A stretch of DNA of 33,802 nt. It comes from a bacterium (GTDB lineage: Bacteria > Patescibacteriota > Dojkabacteria > B142 > OLB20). The translations under genes and the position numbers were made by a program. Numbering within the stretch: the stretch's first letter is position 1; the number at the start of each line of letters is the position of its first letter. The notes under the pieces were generated by a model. The model was not told where the DNA came from. It saw only the letters and a program-made list of their open reading frames with translations, and did not search any database. This document shows, in pieces, positions 6,636 to 14,654 of the stretch. The DNA is taken from positions 1 through 33,802 of the forward strand of contig JAJTYI010000001.1 in assembly GCA_021463645.1 (NCBI GenBank), given 5' to 3'.

Positions 6636-7592
6636 ATGCATCGAAAAAAAGCAATTGATTATATTTCTAATTCTGTTCCCACAGTTTCATTAAACGCGAA
6701 AGTTGAAGAAGTCCTTAAACTGTTCTTAAACAAAAAGCATTTCGAATCAATTAGTTATGTATATGTCCTTGATGACGATAAGTTAGCTGGACAATTAAAA
6801 ATTGAAGAACTAATAAAAAGTGATAAAAATGAAGAGATAATAAAATTAATAAAGAAAGAACACAATGTTTCCGTTTCTCCTGACACTGAACTCAGAAGAG
6901 TAGCACTCAAAGCAATGGCACGTAACTTAACTGCATTGCCAGTTGTCGATGAATCGGGAAAATTTCTTGGTGCCATAACAACAGACACAACACTTAAAAC
7001 CCTAGATAGTAAAGCTGTAGCGCAAATTCTACGACATGGAGGTATAAATATCTCACATCAACCAGACATTTACAGTACAACTATTAAAACATCACTGAAA
7101 CACAGGCTTCCATGGCTTTTGGCTGGATTAATTGGTGGTATTGCAACAGCAGGAATAATTACTGGTTTTGAGAAAACTCTCGAACAAAATCTCGTATTGG
7201 CGATCTTTATTCCATTGATTGTCTATATGGCAGATGCTATAGGAAACCAAATGGAGGCATTTGTAATTCGTGATTTAGACAAATCTTCTGACTTCAACTT
7301 TAAAAAATATATTGGCAAACAACTTGAAGTTGTGGGAATAATCGCTTTAATACTTTCGATAATAATTTTCATCTTCTCACTTATTAGTTTTGGCTCGACG
7401 AAGTTGAGTTTTGTTATTGCAGTTGGATTATTCTGTGCTTCGATTTCATCAGTTATCACTGGAGTTATGATCCCATTTATCTTCTCCAAGCTCAAGCTCG
7501 ATCCAGCAGATGCAAGTGGTCCCATCGCAACTATCATCCAGGATTTCTCTAGTTTGTTAATATACTTTACAATTGCTACGATTTTTCTATAA
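6636..7592 (+). CDS. MgtE-like Mg2+/divalent cation channel with CBS pair
   Basis: A 318-residue protein with two CBS motifs (about 1-60 and 75-125; the second has NLTALPVVDESGKFLGAITTD) followed by an MgtE transmembrane domain of five helices (about 158-178, 186-200, 230-252, 255-283, 300-318). Pore-family signatures are seen: ADAIGNQ (199-205) and DPADASGP (289-296) followed by Asp303. MgtE channels admit Mg2+ and are gated by Mg2+ binding to the N and CBS domains. Usual length is about 450 residues; here the N-terminal superhelical domain is missing, so gating should depend on the CBS pair alone. The PAP2 gene follows after 23 bases on the same strand. Confidence 0.88.
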   Translation: MHRKKAIDYISNSVPTVSLNAKVEEVLKLFLNKKHFESISYVYVLDDDKLAGQLKIEELIKSDKNEEIIKLIKKEHNVSVSPDTELRRVALKAMARNLTALPVVDESGKFLGAITTDTTLKTLDSKAVAQILRHGGINISHQPDIYSTTIKTSLKHRLPWLLAGLIGGIATAGIITGFEKTLEQNLVLAIFIPLIVYMADAIGNQMEAFVIRDLDKSSDFNFKKYIGKQLEVVGIIALILSIIIFIFSLISFGSTKLSFVIAVGLFCASISSVITGVMIPFIFSKLKLDPADASGPIATIIQDFSSLLIYFTIATIFL

Positions 7593-7615
7593 GATAGAAC
7601 ACTAGGTATTTTTCA

Positions 7616-8515
7616 ATGAAAGAGAAAAAGAACATATATAGAATTGGTATACTTTCGATAATTATCGCTATTTTAATAGTTAATCTTTTCTTTTATAGTT
7701 TTGCATTTGATGCGATTGTAGTAACACTTGGTCTTTTTGCAATTTTATTAAAGAAAGAGAAAGAGTTTATTCTCGATTGGACACCTCCCTTATTTCTGTT
7801 CTACGTCTATGAATTATTGAGAAGTAGAGCAAATAATCTTGCCGAATACTTCTCCAGACCGTTGTTAGACCAAGTCTTGATTGATTGGGAATCAAAGCTT
7901 TTCACAATTTCAGACCAGATTCCCACAGTTTTCTTGCAATACAAGTATTCAATGCCAGTTGGAGAGAATTTTATTCCGACAAACCTAGAATATTTTTTGT
8001 TTTTCTTCTATGTTTCTTTTTTTTGGTTTTGGTTAATCGTTGGTTTTATGCTTTGGAAAAAAGATCGAAAAGTCTTTAAAAAATATATTTACGGGCTTAT
8101 TGGATTTTCGACTTTCAGTACACTAATATACTTCCTTTACCCATCAGCCCCACCTTGGTTTGCATCTCAAGAAGGTTTGTTACCAGAGCTCAAAAGAACA
8201 ATGTATAGCTACAACTATCTAAACACAAGTGGAGTAAATCTCCTCAAGACATACGGAGGTAATGACTTCGCTGCATTTCCATCACATCATGCTGCATGGC
8301 CCTTCTTCGCTTGGTTGTTCTTGGTGAAATATTACGGAAAAAAGATGATTCCGCTTGTAATAATCCCATTTGTGACGATTTTCGCAACATGGTACGGGGC
8401 AGAACATTATATTATCGACTCGATAGCAGGAGTGGCACTGGCAAGCATAGTATTTTTCTTGATAAATGCTGATTGGAAGAAAGAATACAATCTAAAATTC
8501 TGGAAAAAACCATAA
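7616..8515 (+). CDS. PAP2-family membrane phosphatase/phosphotransferase
   Basis: A 299-residue integral membrane protein with about six hydrophobic segments and the PAP2 signature: YPSAPPW (175-181), FPSHHAAW (221-228) and GAEHYIIDSIAG (261-272), with His225 and His264 as expected catalytic histidines. The layout matches the AUR1/inositolphosphotransferase-like branch of PAP2 proteins, which act on lipid phosphates or phosphoinositol lipids, or undecaprenyl pyrophosphate in other branches. It lies 23 bases after the MgtE gene, probably co-transcribed. A weak AGG 10 bases upstream of the ATG is the best ribosome binding site. The substrate is undetermined. Confidence 0.85.
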   Translation: MKEKKNIYRIGILSIIIAILIVNLFFYSFAFDAIVVTLGLFAILLKKEKEFILDWTPPLFLFYVYELLRSRANNLAEYFSRPLLDQVLIDWESKLFTISDQIPTVFLQYKYSMPVGENFIPTNLEYFLFFFYVSFFWFWLIVGFMLWKKDRKVFKKYIYGLIGFSTFSTLIYFLYPSAPPWFASQEGLLPELKRTMYSYNYLNTSGVNLLKTYGGNDFAAFPSHHAAWPFFAWLFLVKYYGKKMIPLVIIPFVTIFATWYGAEHYIIDSIAGVALASIVFFLINADWKKEYNLKFWKKP

Positions 8516-8591
8516 TTATCATTTTCCACACTATCACATACAATCAAGTAGATTATTATGATAAAATCTGCTTCTTTAATTATTAAATTAA

Positions 8592-8855
8592 AATAATGGC
8601 AATTGGTGGAGAGAATTAAGTTGGTTTTGGAAGGTCAGGAATGGACGAACAGTTCGGGGGGGACTTGGAGATAAGTTAGTAACATAGGAAGACTTAGAAA
8701 TTGCAGCTCAGATTGCTGGGAATTATGATGGACCCTTATTGAAGATAGAACCATTACCTGCTACAACAAACTCACAACAGGAAAATTAGCAAAGGGAGTA
8801 TTTGATATTTCGCAAGTCATATCCCGTTACAGAATTTGATGTTTTGGTGATATAA
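8592..8855 (+). pseudogene. Decayed coding remnant with two in-frame TAG codons
   Basis: One frame between TAA (8589-8591) and TAA (8853-8855) gives 88 codons with the look of protein, broken only by TAG at 8685-8687 and 8787-8789. Segments include WWRELSWFWKVRNGR and VRGGLGDKLVT before the first TAG, and EDLEIAAQIAGNYDGPLLKI between the two. There is no start codon in the intact part. The other frames carry more stops. I read it as a fossil of a small gene or gene end. Natural TAG readthrough is the alternative, but no other gene in the window shows internal TAG. The family is not recognised. Confidence 0.5.
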
Positions 8856-8856
8856 T
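8851..8856 (+). promoter_or_regulatory. Candidate -10 box of the 77-residue gene
   Basis: A perfect TATAAT 26 bases before the ATG at 8883, overlapping the end of the decayed frame. A poor -35 (TTACAG) lies 18 bases upstream. Confidence 0.35.
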
Positions 8857-8882
8857 CATTATTGATGTTTTAATTAACAATT

Positions 8883-9116
8883 ATGAATAAATGTAGACAT
8901 AATTTTGTCAATCCCCTTATAACCTATGGTGATCCACAAGAAAGAGTATCACCTCAACCAGTCATGATAGAAGGTGTCCTTCATGAACAAACACAAGTGG
9001 TTAAGGAATTCTTTGTAAGTGGACTTTGTTCTCTTTGTGGAAATTATATTGATCAAATGCCTGATGGTTTTATGGTTATTGAGGGTAGGACAACGTATCG
9101 ACCATTAGATCAGTAA
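8883..9116 (+). CDS. Small protein with possible zinc-binding Cys/His
   Basis: A 77-residue soluble protein. CRH near the N-terminus (Cys4, His6) and CSLCG (Cys49, Cys52) could together form a zinc-ribbon-like site; this is an inference from spacing. No family is recognised. It starts downstream of a perfect TATAAT and ends with a 7-base overlap into the convergent GH18 gene. It may be expressed alone. Real coding is supported by the promoter, the clean start and the paired cysteines, but a short frame of this size could be accidental. Confidence 0.55.
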   Translation: MNKCRHNFVNPLITYGDPQERVSPQPVMIEGVLHEQTQVVKEFFVSGLCSLCGNYIDQMPDGFMVIEGRTTYRPLDQ

Positions 9117-10342
9117 ATAGTCCCCTCATCCCCTAACCTCCAGAAAACAACACCTTTGAGGTTATATTCCTGTGCGAGGAGCATTCTTTCTTTCACTCCA
9201 TTGGGGCTGATATAAACTAGTGCTCGATTTTCGAGAACACCAGTCTTGTCATTTTTTCGAGTGTAGAAAAATACATTTTCACCTTCGAAAGCTGAAGCTT
9301 CCCCTTGATTTGACTGAAGTATGCTTAACACGTTTCTATAAGTATAAGCCCTAGCAGTGTTAGGATTAGAGCCTGAATTTTGTGAAGAATCTGTTTTGAG
9401 TTCAAGTTCTTCACCTGTGGTAGCATTTTGATACCATTCATAAGCATATAAATGTATCCCTAAAACTGTTTTCTGTGGGGGCATTTTCTGACTAGCATAT
9501 TCCAGCACTTCATTTATCCACCCAGTCGGACCGATTGGTCCTGGGTACTTGTCACCAGAATAAGTATAGTCGTAAGCCATAATTCTCACTTCATCCGCAT
9601 ATTTCGAGATCAAGGCCCAATCCTGTACTTGCCTAGTCTCTGGTCTATACGAATATCGAACATTGTCACCCCACTTGGCAAGTACTGTGACAATCAAAAT
9701 CTTATCGTTTCTGTGTAATTCCGAGGATAATTTGCTAAGAAAATCGTAATATAGATCCTTGTCAGCTAAACTCACAGATTCATAATCTAAATCAATCCCG
9801 TCATATCCATTAGTCACAACTGTCGATACTATTGAATCAACATGTCTTTGAATGTTCGTAGGAGATTGCAGCACTTGTGAGAATAAATTGTGATCAAACA
9901 TTCCTACTGTAGGCAAGATCCTAATATTCTTCGTTTTTGCATAATTTAATATCTGCGTTCGATTTGATGGATATTTCGTATTCAAACTTCCGTCAGACCT
10001 AACTTCGTACCATACAGGTGAAATTGTATCAAAATAGTTCGGATTTGCTGTTAATGAATTATATCCACTTTGTGATGCCCAAGTTGGCATCCATCCACCG
10101 ACATCAAGTTTATTTTTATCGAGAACTAATTCTGATTTAATGACTTCTTGTGTGACTACTACCTCTACTGTAGGAGTGACAGTGATTATTATTTCTTGTG
10201 ATTTTACTTGTGAAGAGTCATTATGCACTTGTGATTCAGAATCCAGTCTTAAGGTATACGCAAAGAAGCCAATGGTTAATAATAATAAAATCAGTATTAA
10301 TCCCACTAGAATTAGTTTTTTGTGCGATAATTTATTAATCAT
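9110..10342 (-). CDS. Membrane-anchored GH18 (YaaH-like) glycosidase
   Basis: A 410-residue protein from the ATG at 10342. A longer TTG start at 10432 is possible but would run 62 bases into the divergent kinase gene. Residues 9-31 form one hydrophobic segment (signal anchor), followed by a Thr/Val-rich linker and a GH18 TIM barrel. The catalytic motif DGIDLDYE holds Asp181, Asp184, Asp186 and the proton donor Glu188; barrel marks VGGWMPTW, EVRIMAYDYTYSG and VVFWRLGDEG are also present. Similar spore or envelope GH18 proteins hydrolyse beta-1,4-linked N-acetylglucosamine polymers, including peptidoglycan. It probably works outside the membrane on cell wall or chitin-like material; the exact substrate is inferred only. 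Confidence 0.88.
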   Translation of the reverse strand: MINKLSHKKLILVGLILILLLLTIGFFAYTLRLDSESQVHNDSSQVKSQEIIITVTPTVEVVVTQEVIKSELVLDKNKLDVGGWMPTWASQSGYNSLTANPNYFDTISPVWYEVRSDGSLNTKYPSNRTQILNYAKTKNIRILPTVGMFDHNLFSQVLQSPTNIQRHVDSIVSTVVTNGYDGIDLDYESVSLADKDLYYDFLSKLSSELHRNDKILIVTVLAKWGDNVRYSYRPETRQVQDWALISKYADEVRIMAYDYTYSGDKYPGPIGPTGWINEVLEYASQKMPPQKTVLGIHLYAYEWYQNATTGEELELKTDSSQNSGSNPNTARAYTYRNVLSILQSNQGEASAFEGENVFFYTRKNDKTGVLENRALVYISPNGVKERMLLAQEYNLKGVVFWRLGDEGTIY

Positions 10343-10370
10343 AATCCATTCTAACTGAAATATAGTAAGG

Positions 10371-10997
10371 ATGTTAACAAACGAAAAATTAAAACGGCAT
10401 TTATCAGATTTCCCTGTCAGACCAGATATCAAAGTTGATGTAATTTCCGGACCGACTGCGATTGGAAAACATACAATAGTAAATCAACTCAAAAAAACTC
10501 ATAAATTTCTAGTTCCAACTACTACTCGCCCCCCATTAAGAGACGAAGTTAACGGAATTAATTATTATTTTGTTAATAAAACTGATTTTGTGAGAGGTTT
10601 ACTAAACGGTAAGTTTGCAACAGGATTTATTTTAGAGAATCATTATTATGGTTTTTCCGTAGAAGAACTTGAAAAAGCAATTTCAAGTGAATACAAAACC
10701 ATAGCAATCATTTATTATAAAGTACTCGATCAGTTTATAGAAAAGTTTCCAAATTCATTTATACATTTTATGTTTCCACCCTTTACAAATAGTGGACTAG
10801 AGCTTATTAAAAGAAGGATGTTATCCAAAACAGCATGGAATTTTGAACAACGATGGAGAGACACATTAGAGCAAATGAATGCGATGTATGTGACAAAACC
10901 AACTTTACTTGAGAAATATCCGAAAAGTAGACTCTACAAAATCAAAGATGACAGAAGTACTTCGAAGCTTATCAAAGACTTGAAAAAATCCAAATAA
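10371..10997 (+). CDS. gmk: Guanylate kinase-like protein
   Basis: A 208-residue P-loop kinase resembling guanylate kinase, which phosphorylates GMP to GDP with ATP. The P-loop is ISGPTAIGKHTIV (Lys33), altered from the usual GPSGAGKGT. It is followed by VPTTTRPPLRDEVNGINYYFV (TTTR at 50-53), the typical GMP-binding segment, though the usual RxGE is RDEV here. An AAGG touches the ATG at 10371, too close for a normal ribosome binding site. The gene is divergent from GH18 and its stop abuts the stop of the convergent small membrane gene. Length is normal for the family. The sequence is divergent enough that another nucleotide or non-nucleotide substrate is possible. Confidence 0.75.
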   Translation: MLTNEKLKRHLSDFPVRPDIKVDVISGPTAIGKHTIVNQLKKTHKFLVPTTTRPPLRDEVNGINYYFVNKTDFVRGLLNGKFATGFILENHYYGFSVEELEKAISSEYKTIAIIYYKVLDQFIEKFPNSFIHFMFPPFTNSGLELIKRRMLSKTAWNFEQRWRDTLEQMNAMYVTKPTLLEKYPKSRLYKIKDDRSTSKLIKDLKKSK

Positions 10998-11189
10998 TCA
11001 ATCAAAAGCTTTGCCAGACATTTGATTATACTTTTTCCATACAAAATCGATTGCAATCCGAGCTGTGGCTCCAATAACAACACCTACTGCTAGGGATGGG
11101 ATTAAGTCTTGAGTGATAAAAGCAACAAAGAAGCCAATTAAAGCTCCGACAATACTGCCTTCAATGATTAATGTTAATATTCTCTTCAC
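10998..11189 (-). CDS. Small two-helix membrane protein
   Basis: A 63-residue protein with two hydrophobic stretches (about 4-25 with GSIVGALIGFFVAFI, and 31-50 with GVVIGATARIAIDFVW), Gly-rich in the manner of small glycine-zipper membrane proteins. The start is GTG at 11189, overlapping the stop of the upstream 96-residue gene by 4 bases, so translation is probably coupled. Function unknown; the two form a small membrane pair. Confidence 0.6.
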   Translation of the reverse strand: MKRILTLIIEGSIVGALIGFFVAFITQDLIPSLAVGVVIGATARIAIDFVWKKYNQMSGKAFD

Positions 11190-11476
11190 TCTGTAGGCTC
11201 TGTTTCTAATAAGGTAGGTTCAGTCTCCTGTACTTCGATTTCCAAAGGAATTTCCGTTATTGTATTTTGATCATCTCGCATTTCAACCATTCTTTGAGAT
11301 TCCAAATCTTGTTTCAAGTAAAAGTTCTCTTCGATAGTGTTCTCCATAATCTTGTCTATTAGCAAAATATTTACTAAAAACAAAAGCACAATAGCTGAAA
11401 CACCTACAAATAATAAAACATACATAAGCAACTCGTCTTTATCACTCCGCTTAATAGTTTGGGGCAATTTATCCAT
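11186..11476 (-). CDS. Small single-span membrane protein with acidic tail
   Basis: A 96-residue bitopic protein: a charged N-terminus (about 1-15), one hydrophobic helix (about 17-41, VLLFVGVSAIVLLFLVNIL), a short possibly coiled segment (42-65) and a Glu/Thr/Pro-rich acidic tail. The topology resembles FtsL/DivIC-like small division proteins, but there is no sequence evidence for that role. It overlaps the next small membrane gene by 4 bases. Confidence 0.6.
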   Translation of the reverse strand: MDKLPQTIKRSDKDELLMYVLLFVGVSAIVLLFLVNILLIDKIMENTIEENFYLKQDLESQRMVEMRDDQNTITEIPLEIEVQETEPTLLETEPTE

Positions 11477-11559
11477 TATCTAACAAAAATTAATAATTTA
11501 TATCTTATATTAGATAATATTTCACAAACAAATACAAGGAACGAATTTAACAAATGGGT

Positions 11560-11565
11560 TATAAT
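11560..11565 (+). promoter_or_regulatory. Candidate -10 box of the ICMT-like gene
   Basis: A perfect TATAAT 26 bases before the ATG at 11592, in the divergent gap. No good -35 is seen. Confidence 0.35.
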
Positions 11566-11591
11566 CTTATTTAACTAATTCACCGATATAG

Positions 11592-12020
11592 ATGATTACA
11601 AAATTATTAGTTATTGTTCAATTCACTACTTTATTATTAATTGTAATAATTAGTGAATCATCCATATTATCCAATCCAACTAGCATTATTCTCTTTATAA
11701 TCGCAGCTTTTGTTGGATTGATTCCTGTAATACAGAAGAACTTCAAAGTAAATGTTTTCCCAGAAACAACGAAAAACATGAAATTAATAACTAACGGTAT
11801 TTACAAATTTATTCGTCACCCGATGTACTTGTCTGTTTTACTCGTCGGTTTGAGTTTTGTAATTTCTGATCCGAAACCAACAATATTCATTGTTTGGATG
11901 ATTTTGTTCATTAACTTGCATTTAAAGATGGATATTGAAGAGGTCAATTTGATCAGAGCTTTTCCAGAATACAAGGAATATAGGAAATCAACAAAAAGAT
12001 TAATTCCGTTCATTTATTAA
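11592..12020 (+). CDS. ICMT/PEMT-like membrane methyltransferase
   Basis: A 142-residue integral membrane protein of the isoprenylcysteine carboxyl methyltransferase family. Helices lie at about 4-22, 30-48, 79-92 and 96-112. The SAM-binding signature GIYKFIRHPMYLSVLL (RHPMY at 75-79) is followed by Glu116-Glu117 and the terminal FPEYKEYRKSTKRLIPFI, all typical of this family. Bacterial members methylate small membrane-associated acceptors that are mostly unknown; prenylated proteins are unlikely here. The HIT gene starts 7 bases after its stop, so the two are probably co-transcribed. Confidence 0.85.
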   Translation: MITKLLVIVQFTTLLLIVIISESSILSNPTSIILFIIAAFVGLIPVIQKNFKVNVFPETTKNMKLITNGIYKFIRHPMYLSVLLVGLSFVISDPKPTIFIVWMILFINLHLKMDIEEVNLIRAFPEYKEYRKSTKRLIPFIY

Positions 12021-12027
12021 GTTTATT

Positions 12028-12501
12028 ATGTTTAATCACGCAAAATCAGACTATGAGTGCCCTATATGTCTAGCAATTAATGGCATAGAAAACGATGATA
12101 CGATGATTAAACAAGAAGATATCTTTTATCAAGATGATAGCATTTTAGGAATTATTAATAGTAAATATGTCGAATACAATCCTGGACATATTATCCTCGT
12201 CCCACGAGAACACATTGAAAACATTTATGACTTACCAGACGAAATCGGTGCTAGAATTTTTAAGATGAGCCGTATTTTTTCTATTGCGTTGAAAGAAATC
12301 AGAAAGTGTGACGGAATCACTATTCGACAGAACAATGAACCTGCCAGTAACCAACATGCATTTCACTATCATCTTCATATTTTCCCAAGGTTCGAAGGAG
12401 ATGATTTCGAGAAATTATCACAGAACGCAAACATATTAGAACCAATTGAAAGAAAGAAATACGCTGACGATCTAAGAAACTGGGTGAAAACAAATATGTA
12501 G
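12028..12501 (+). CDS. HIT-family nucleotide hydrolase
   Basis: A 157-residue histidine-triad protein. The motif is FHYHLHIFPRF with His113, His115 and catalytic His117. The N-terminal CPIC (Cys11, Cys14) matches the zinc-binding pair of HIT proteins of the Hint/FHIT-like type. NPGHIILVPREHIENIYDLP is the usual substrate-face segment. The family hydrolyses nucleoside phosphoramidates, AMP-lysine or dinucleoside polyphosphates. The start at 12028 has no ribosome binding site; it follows the ICMT-like gene by 7 bases. A long imperfect inverted repeat lies just after its stop. Confidence 0.9.
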   Translation: MFNHAKSDYECPICLAINGIENDDTMIKQEDIFYQDDSILGIINSKYVEYNPGHIILVPREHIENIYDLPDEIGARIFKMSRIFSIALKEIRKCDGITIRQNNEPASNQHAFHYHLHIFPRFEGDDFEKLSQNANILEPIERKKYADDLRNWVKTNM

Positions 12502-12511
12502 TAACTAGTGG

Positions 12512-12577
12512 CTCTTTCAGTTTAATAAGCACAAATTTCATTGTAGAGAATTTGATTATTAATGGACTGAAAAAGAG
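12512..12577. repeat. Long imperfect inverted repeat
   Basis: The arm CTCTTTCAGTTTAATAA (12512-12528) matches 12556-12577 on the opposite strand, TTATTAATGGACTGAAAAAGAG, with small bulges; loop about 27 bases. It begins 11 bases after the HIT stop. It could act as a transcript 3' end, though the loop is long for a terminator, or be a small inverted-repeat remnant. Confidence 0.45.
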
Positions 12578-12713
12578 TTATAATTTGCGTAAACAAACAG
12601 GACATCAACAACTCAATAATTATTTTCATGTCTTCTACACTGATTGAGCGAAGACCATTTTCTAAACACCAAATCATCCAAGATTATTATTTATATTCAT
12701 GGAAATTTCGGTC

Positions 12714-12854
12714 TTAGAAGAGATTTCGGAAGAAGTCTGCGATTCCTTCCAAAATATATCCGCCGCCAATGAAAACGGCAGGTATGACAAGGAATATAAT
12801 AATATAATCAAATACCCCAGAAAATGATTCTAGAATGTCTTTTATCAGTTTCAT
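12714..12854 (-). CDS. Candidate 46-residue single-span membrane protein
   Basis: From ATG (12854-12852) to TAA (12716-12714) the frame encodes 46 residues: a short amphipathic N-terminus (MKLIKDILESFSG), a continuous hydrophobic segment of about 19 residues (17-35, with FLVIPAVFIGGGYIL), and a Phe/Arg tail. The clear membrane-helix pattern argues for coding. There is no Shine-Dalgarno sequence, as elsewhere in the window. Family and function unknown. Confidence 0.45.
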   Translation of the reverse strand: MKLIKDILESFSGVFDYIIIFLVIPAVFIGGGYILEGIADFFRNLF

Positions 12855-13003
12855 ATATAATATTATCACAATTTATAAAATATTAATCGACGGCTAATTA
12901 TTGAAATTTTCACATGATATAAAAGAAATCATAATAAAAAAGAGACTAAACAATTTGTATAAAAAGGGAGATAATTTCTATGTGTACTGATATTGAGAAT
13001 TTC

Positions 13004-14458
13004 TTACAATTTTGTCAGGTCCAACTCTTCATTTATATGAATTTTCGAAACGAAGTCTGGTAAATGGCTTATCAGTAATAGACCCCCTTTAAAATTGTCT
13101 AATGCTTTTGCAATTACAGGTATGTGCCTGAAGTTTATATGATTTGTTGGCTCATCCATTATCAACAATCCAGGTTCTTGAAGCATAAATCGTGCATAAC
13201 ATAATAAACCTTTCTGACCTTCTGATAGATCACCAACTTTTTGTTGGAGTTTCTCACCAGGTAACAAAAATCTTGCTGCAGCAGAATATAGCTCTTGGTA
13301 ATTGTTACCCAACATTACAGATTTTAAAGAATCAAATGCAGTGGAATCAAAATCAAGCTCAGAAAAATTTTGACTGTAATAACCTACCCTCACTCCGTCA
13401 CTTATTTCTGCACCATTATTTTCCAAAATTGACTTTAGTAACGTGCTTTTACCAATCCCATTTGGACCTGATATGATAACCCTGCTTCCTTTGTAAATCT
13501 GGATATTTACCTTCTTCTCTGCTACTTCAGAACCTTTCATAAAGCTCACCTTCTCAATCATTAATAACCGTCCTGGGTAGTTTTGATTTGGAATCGTAAA
13601 ATCAGGAATTGTTTTGTCTTCCTTTCGGACATCTACTAATTTTTCTTTGTCTTCTTCTATATCAGCTCGGACTTTGTTTGCCAGCCTATTCATTGCGACA
13701 CTTTTTCCACCAAGTTTATTAACCTTGATGAATCTATCTTTAATACTCTTCTCTAATCTTGAATTGAGTAATCTGTCTCTTTCAATTTTCGCTTCGATTT
13801 GATCTAGCACGTCATAGTAATTGCCTACGAATTGCTCGACTTTATTGGTAAACACATCCAAATTCAGAACTCCATCACTAAATACATTCAAAAAATCTGC
13901 ATCATGAGAGATGACTATACAAGTCTTTGGATAGTAGTATAAGAATTCTGTTAAATGTTCAACTCCTGCTTTGTCTAAATTATTTGTAGGTTCATCCAAT
14001 AATAAGATAACTGGCTCTTGAATCAATGCATAAGCTAAAAGCAATCTAGCTTTTTGACCTCCTGAGAGTTCTGATACTTTCAAATCAAGGTTATTTCCAG
14101 GAATCTGTAGATTTACAACTCTTAAAACATCTCTAATATTTCTCTCAATTCCATGTTTTTTCTCAGGAATTGCTTTCGAAAAATACTCTAGAATTGATAA
14201 TTTCAATTCTTCAGTAGTAATCATTTGCTTTGCTATCGCAATCTTTGCATTCAGATTGATATGGATTTCACCGGACGTGGGTTTACAAACTCCAGTAAGC
14301 AATTTAAAGATAGTACTCTTACCTGCACCGTTTTGGCCCATAATTGTAATCTTCGAATTTTTTCTAATCGAGAAATTCGCTTCATCTAGAATTATATTCT
14401 TATCGCTGTACTTAAAAGTGACGTCATCGAAGCGAACTATTACATCTTGTTTATCCAT
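13004..14458 (-). CDS. ABC-F family ATPase
   Basis: A 484-residue soluble protein with two ABC cassettes and no membrane part. Cassette 1: Walker A GQNGAGKST (41-49), signature LSGGQ (131-135), Walker B ILLLDEPTNNLD (Asp155-Glu156), His185. A charged linker (about 215-285) corresponds to the P-site tRNA-interaction motif. Cassette 2: GPNGIGKST (331-339), LSEGQ (411-415), LLIMDEPTNHIN (Asp435-Glu436), His465. ABC-F proteins bind the ribosome E site and relieve stalling or antibiotic block. In cassette 2 the second Gly of the signature is Glu and the D-loop Asp is Asn, suggesting unequal ATPase sites. It is shorter than typical members (520-650). It stands alone upstream of the tRNA-Glu region. 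Confidence 0.9.
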   Translation of the reverse strand: MDKQDVIVRFDDVTFKYSDKNIILDEANFSIRKNSKITIMGQNGAGKSTIFKLLTGVCKPTSGEIHINLNAKIAIAKQMITTEELKLSILEYFSKAIPEKKHGIERNIRDVLRVVNLQIPGNNLDLKVSELSGGQKARLLLAYALIQEPVILLLDEPTNNLDKAGVEHLTEFLYYYPKTCIVISHDADFLNVFSDGVLNLDVFTNKVEQFVGNYYDVLDQIEAKIERDRLLNSRLEKSIKDRFIKVNKLGGKSVAMNRLANKVRADIEEDKEKLVDVRKEDKTIPDFTIPNQNYPGRLLMIEKVSFMKGSEVAEKKVNIQIYKGSRVIISGPNGIGKSTLLKSILENNGAEISDGVRVGYYSQNFSELDFDSTAFDSLKSVMLGNNYQELYSAAARFLLPGEKLQQKVGDLSEGQKGLLCYARFMLQEPGLLIMDEPTNHINFRHIPVIAKALDNFKGGLLLISHLPDFVSKIHINEELDLTKL

Positions 14459-14592
14459 TTTTTACGTTTTTATTAAAAGCAACTTGTATGATAACAGAAA
14501 ATGAGCGTTTTTAGTCACATTTAAGTATTTAAGAGTTGTAGGATTTTCTAAGTTCTCAGGGCTAATAGCTAGTTCTAAAATTTTTCATAGTC

Positions 14593-14601
14593 TGCTATAA
14601 T
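14593..14601 (+). promoter_or_regulatory. Extended -10 promoter upstream of tRNA-Glu
   Basis: TGC followed directly by TATAAT (14596-14601) is an extended -10 element, which can work without a good -35. Transcription from here would make a leader of roughly 135 bases containing two hairpins before tRNA-Glu. Confidence 0.45.
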
Positions 14602-14654
14602 TACAACTTAATGTCGTAGGAAGCGACTTGTTTAATGTTGAAAACTTAATAATA

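Larger units (their letters stand above)
12502..13003. other. Intergenic region between HIT and ABC-F genes
   Basis: Holds a long inverted repeat (12512-12577), a TATAAT at 12579-12584, a 29-codon plus-strand frame (12628-12717) that I do not accept as a gene, and a 46-residue minus-strand membrane-protein frame (12714-12854) listed separately. From 12855 on the sequence is very AT-rich, with nothing recognisable. Confidence 0.5.

Noticed and set aside
8592-8855. Recoding of TAG as an amino acid
   Set aside because: No other gene in the window contains in-frame TAG, and TAG is used as an ordinary terminator elsewhere, so local decay is more likely.
11186-11476. FtsL/DivIC-type division protein
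   Set aside because: Topology is similar but there is no leucine-zipper pattern or division-gene neighbourhood; kept as unknown membrane protein.
12628-12717. 29-codon plus-strand frame after a TATAAT at 12579
   Set aside because: Short, basic, no hydrophobic or motif signal; promoter spacing is poor. Left as intergenic.
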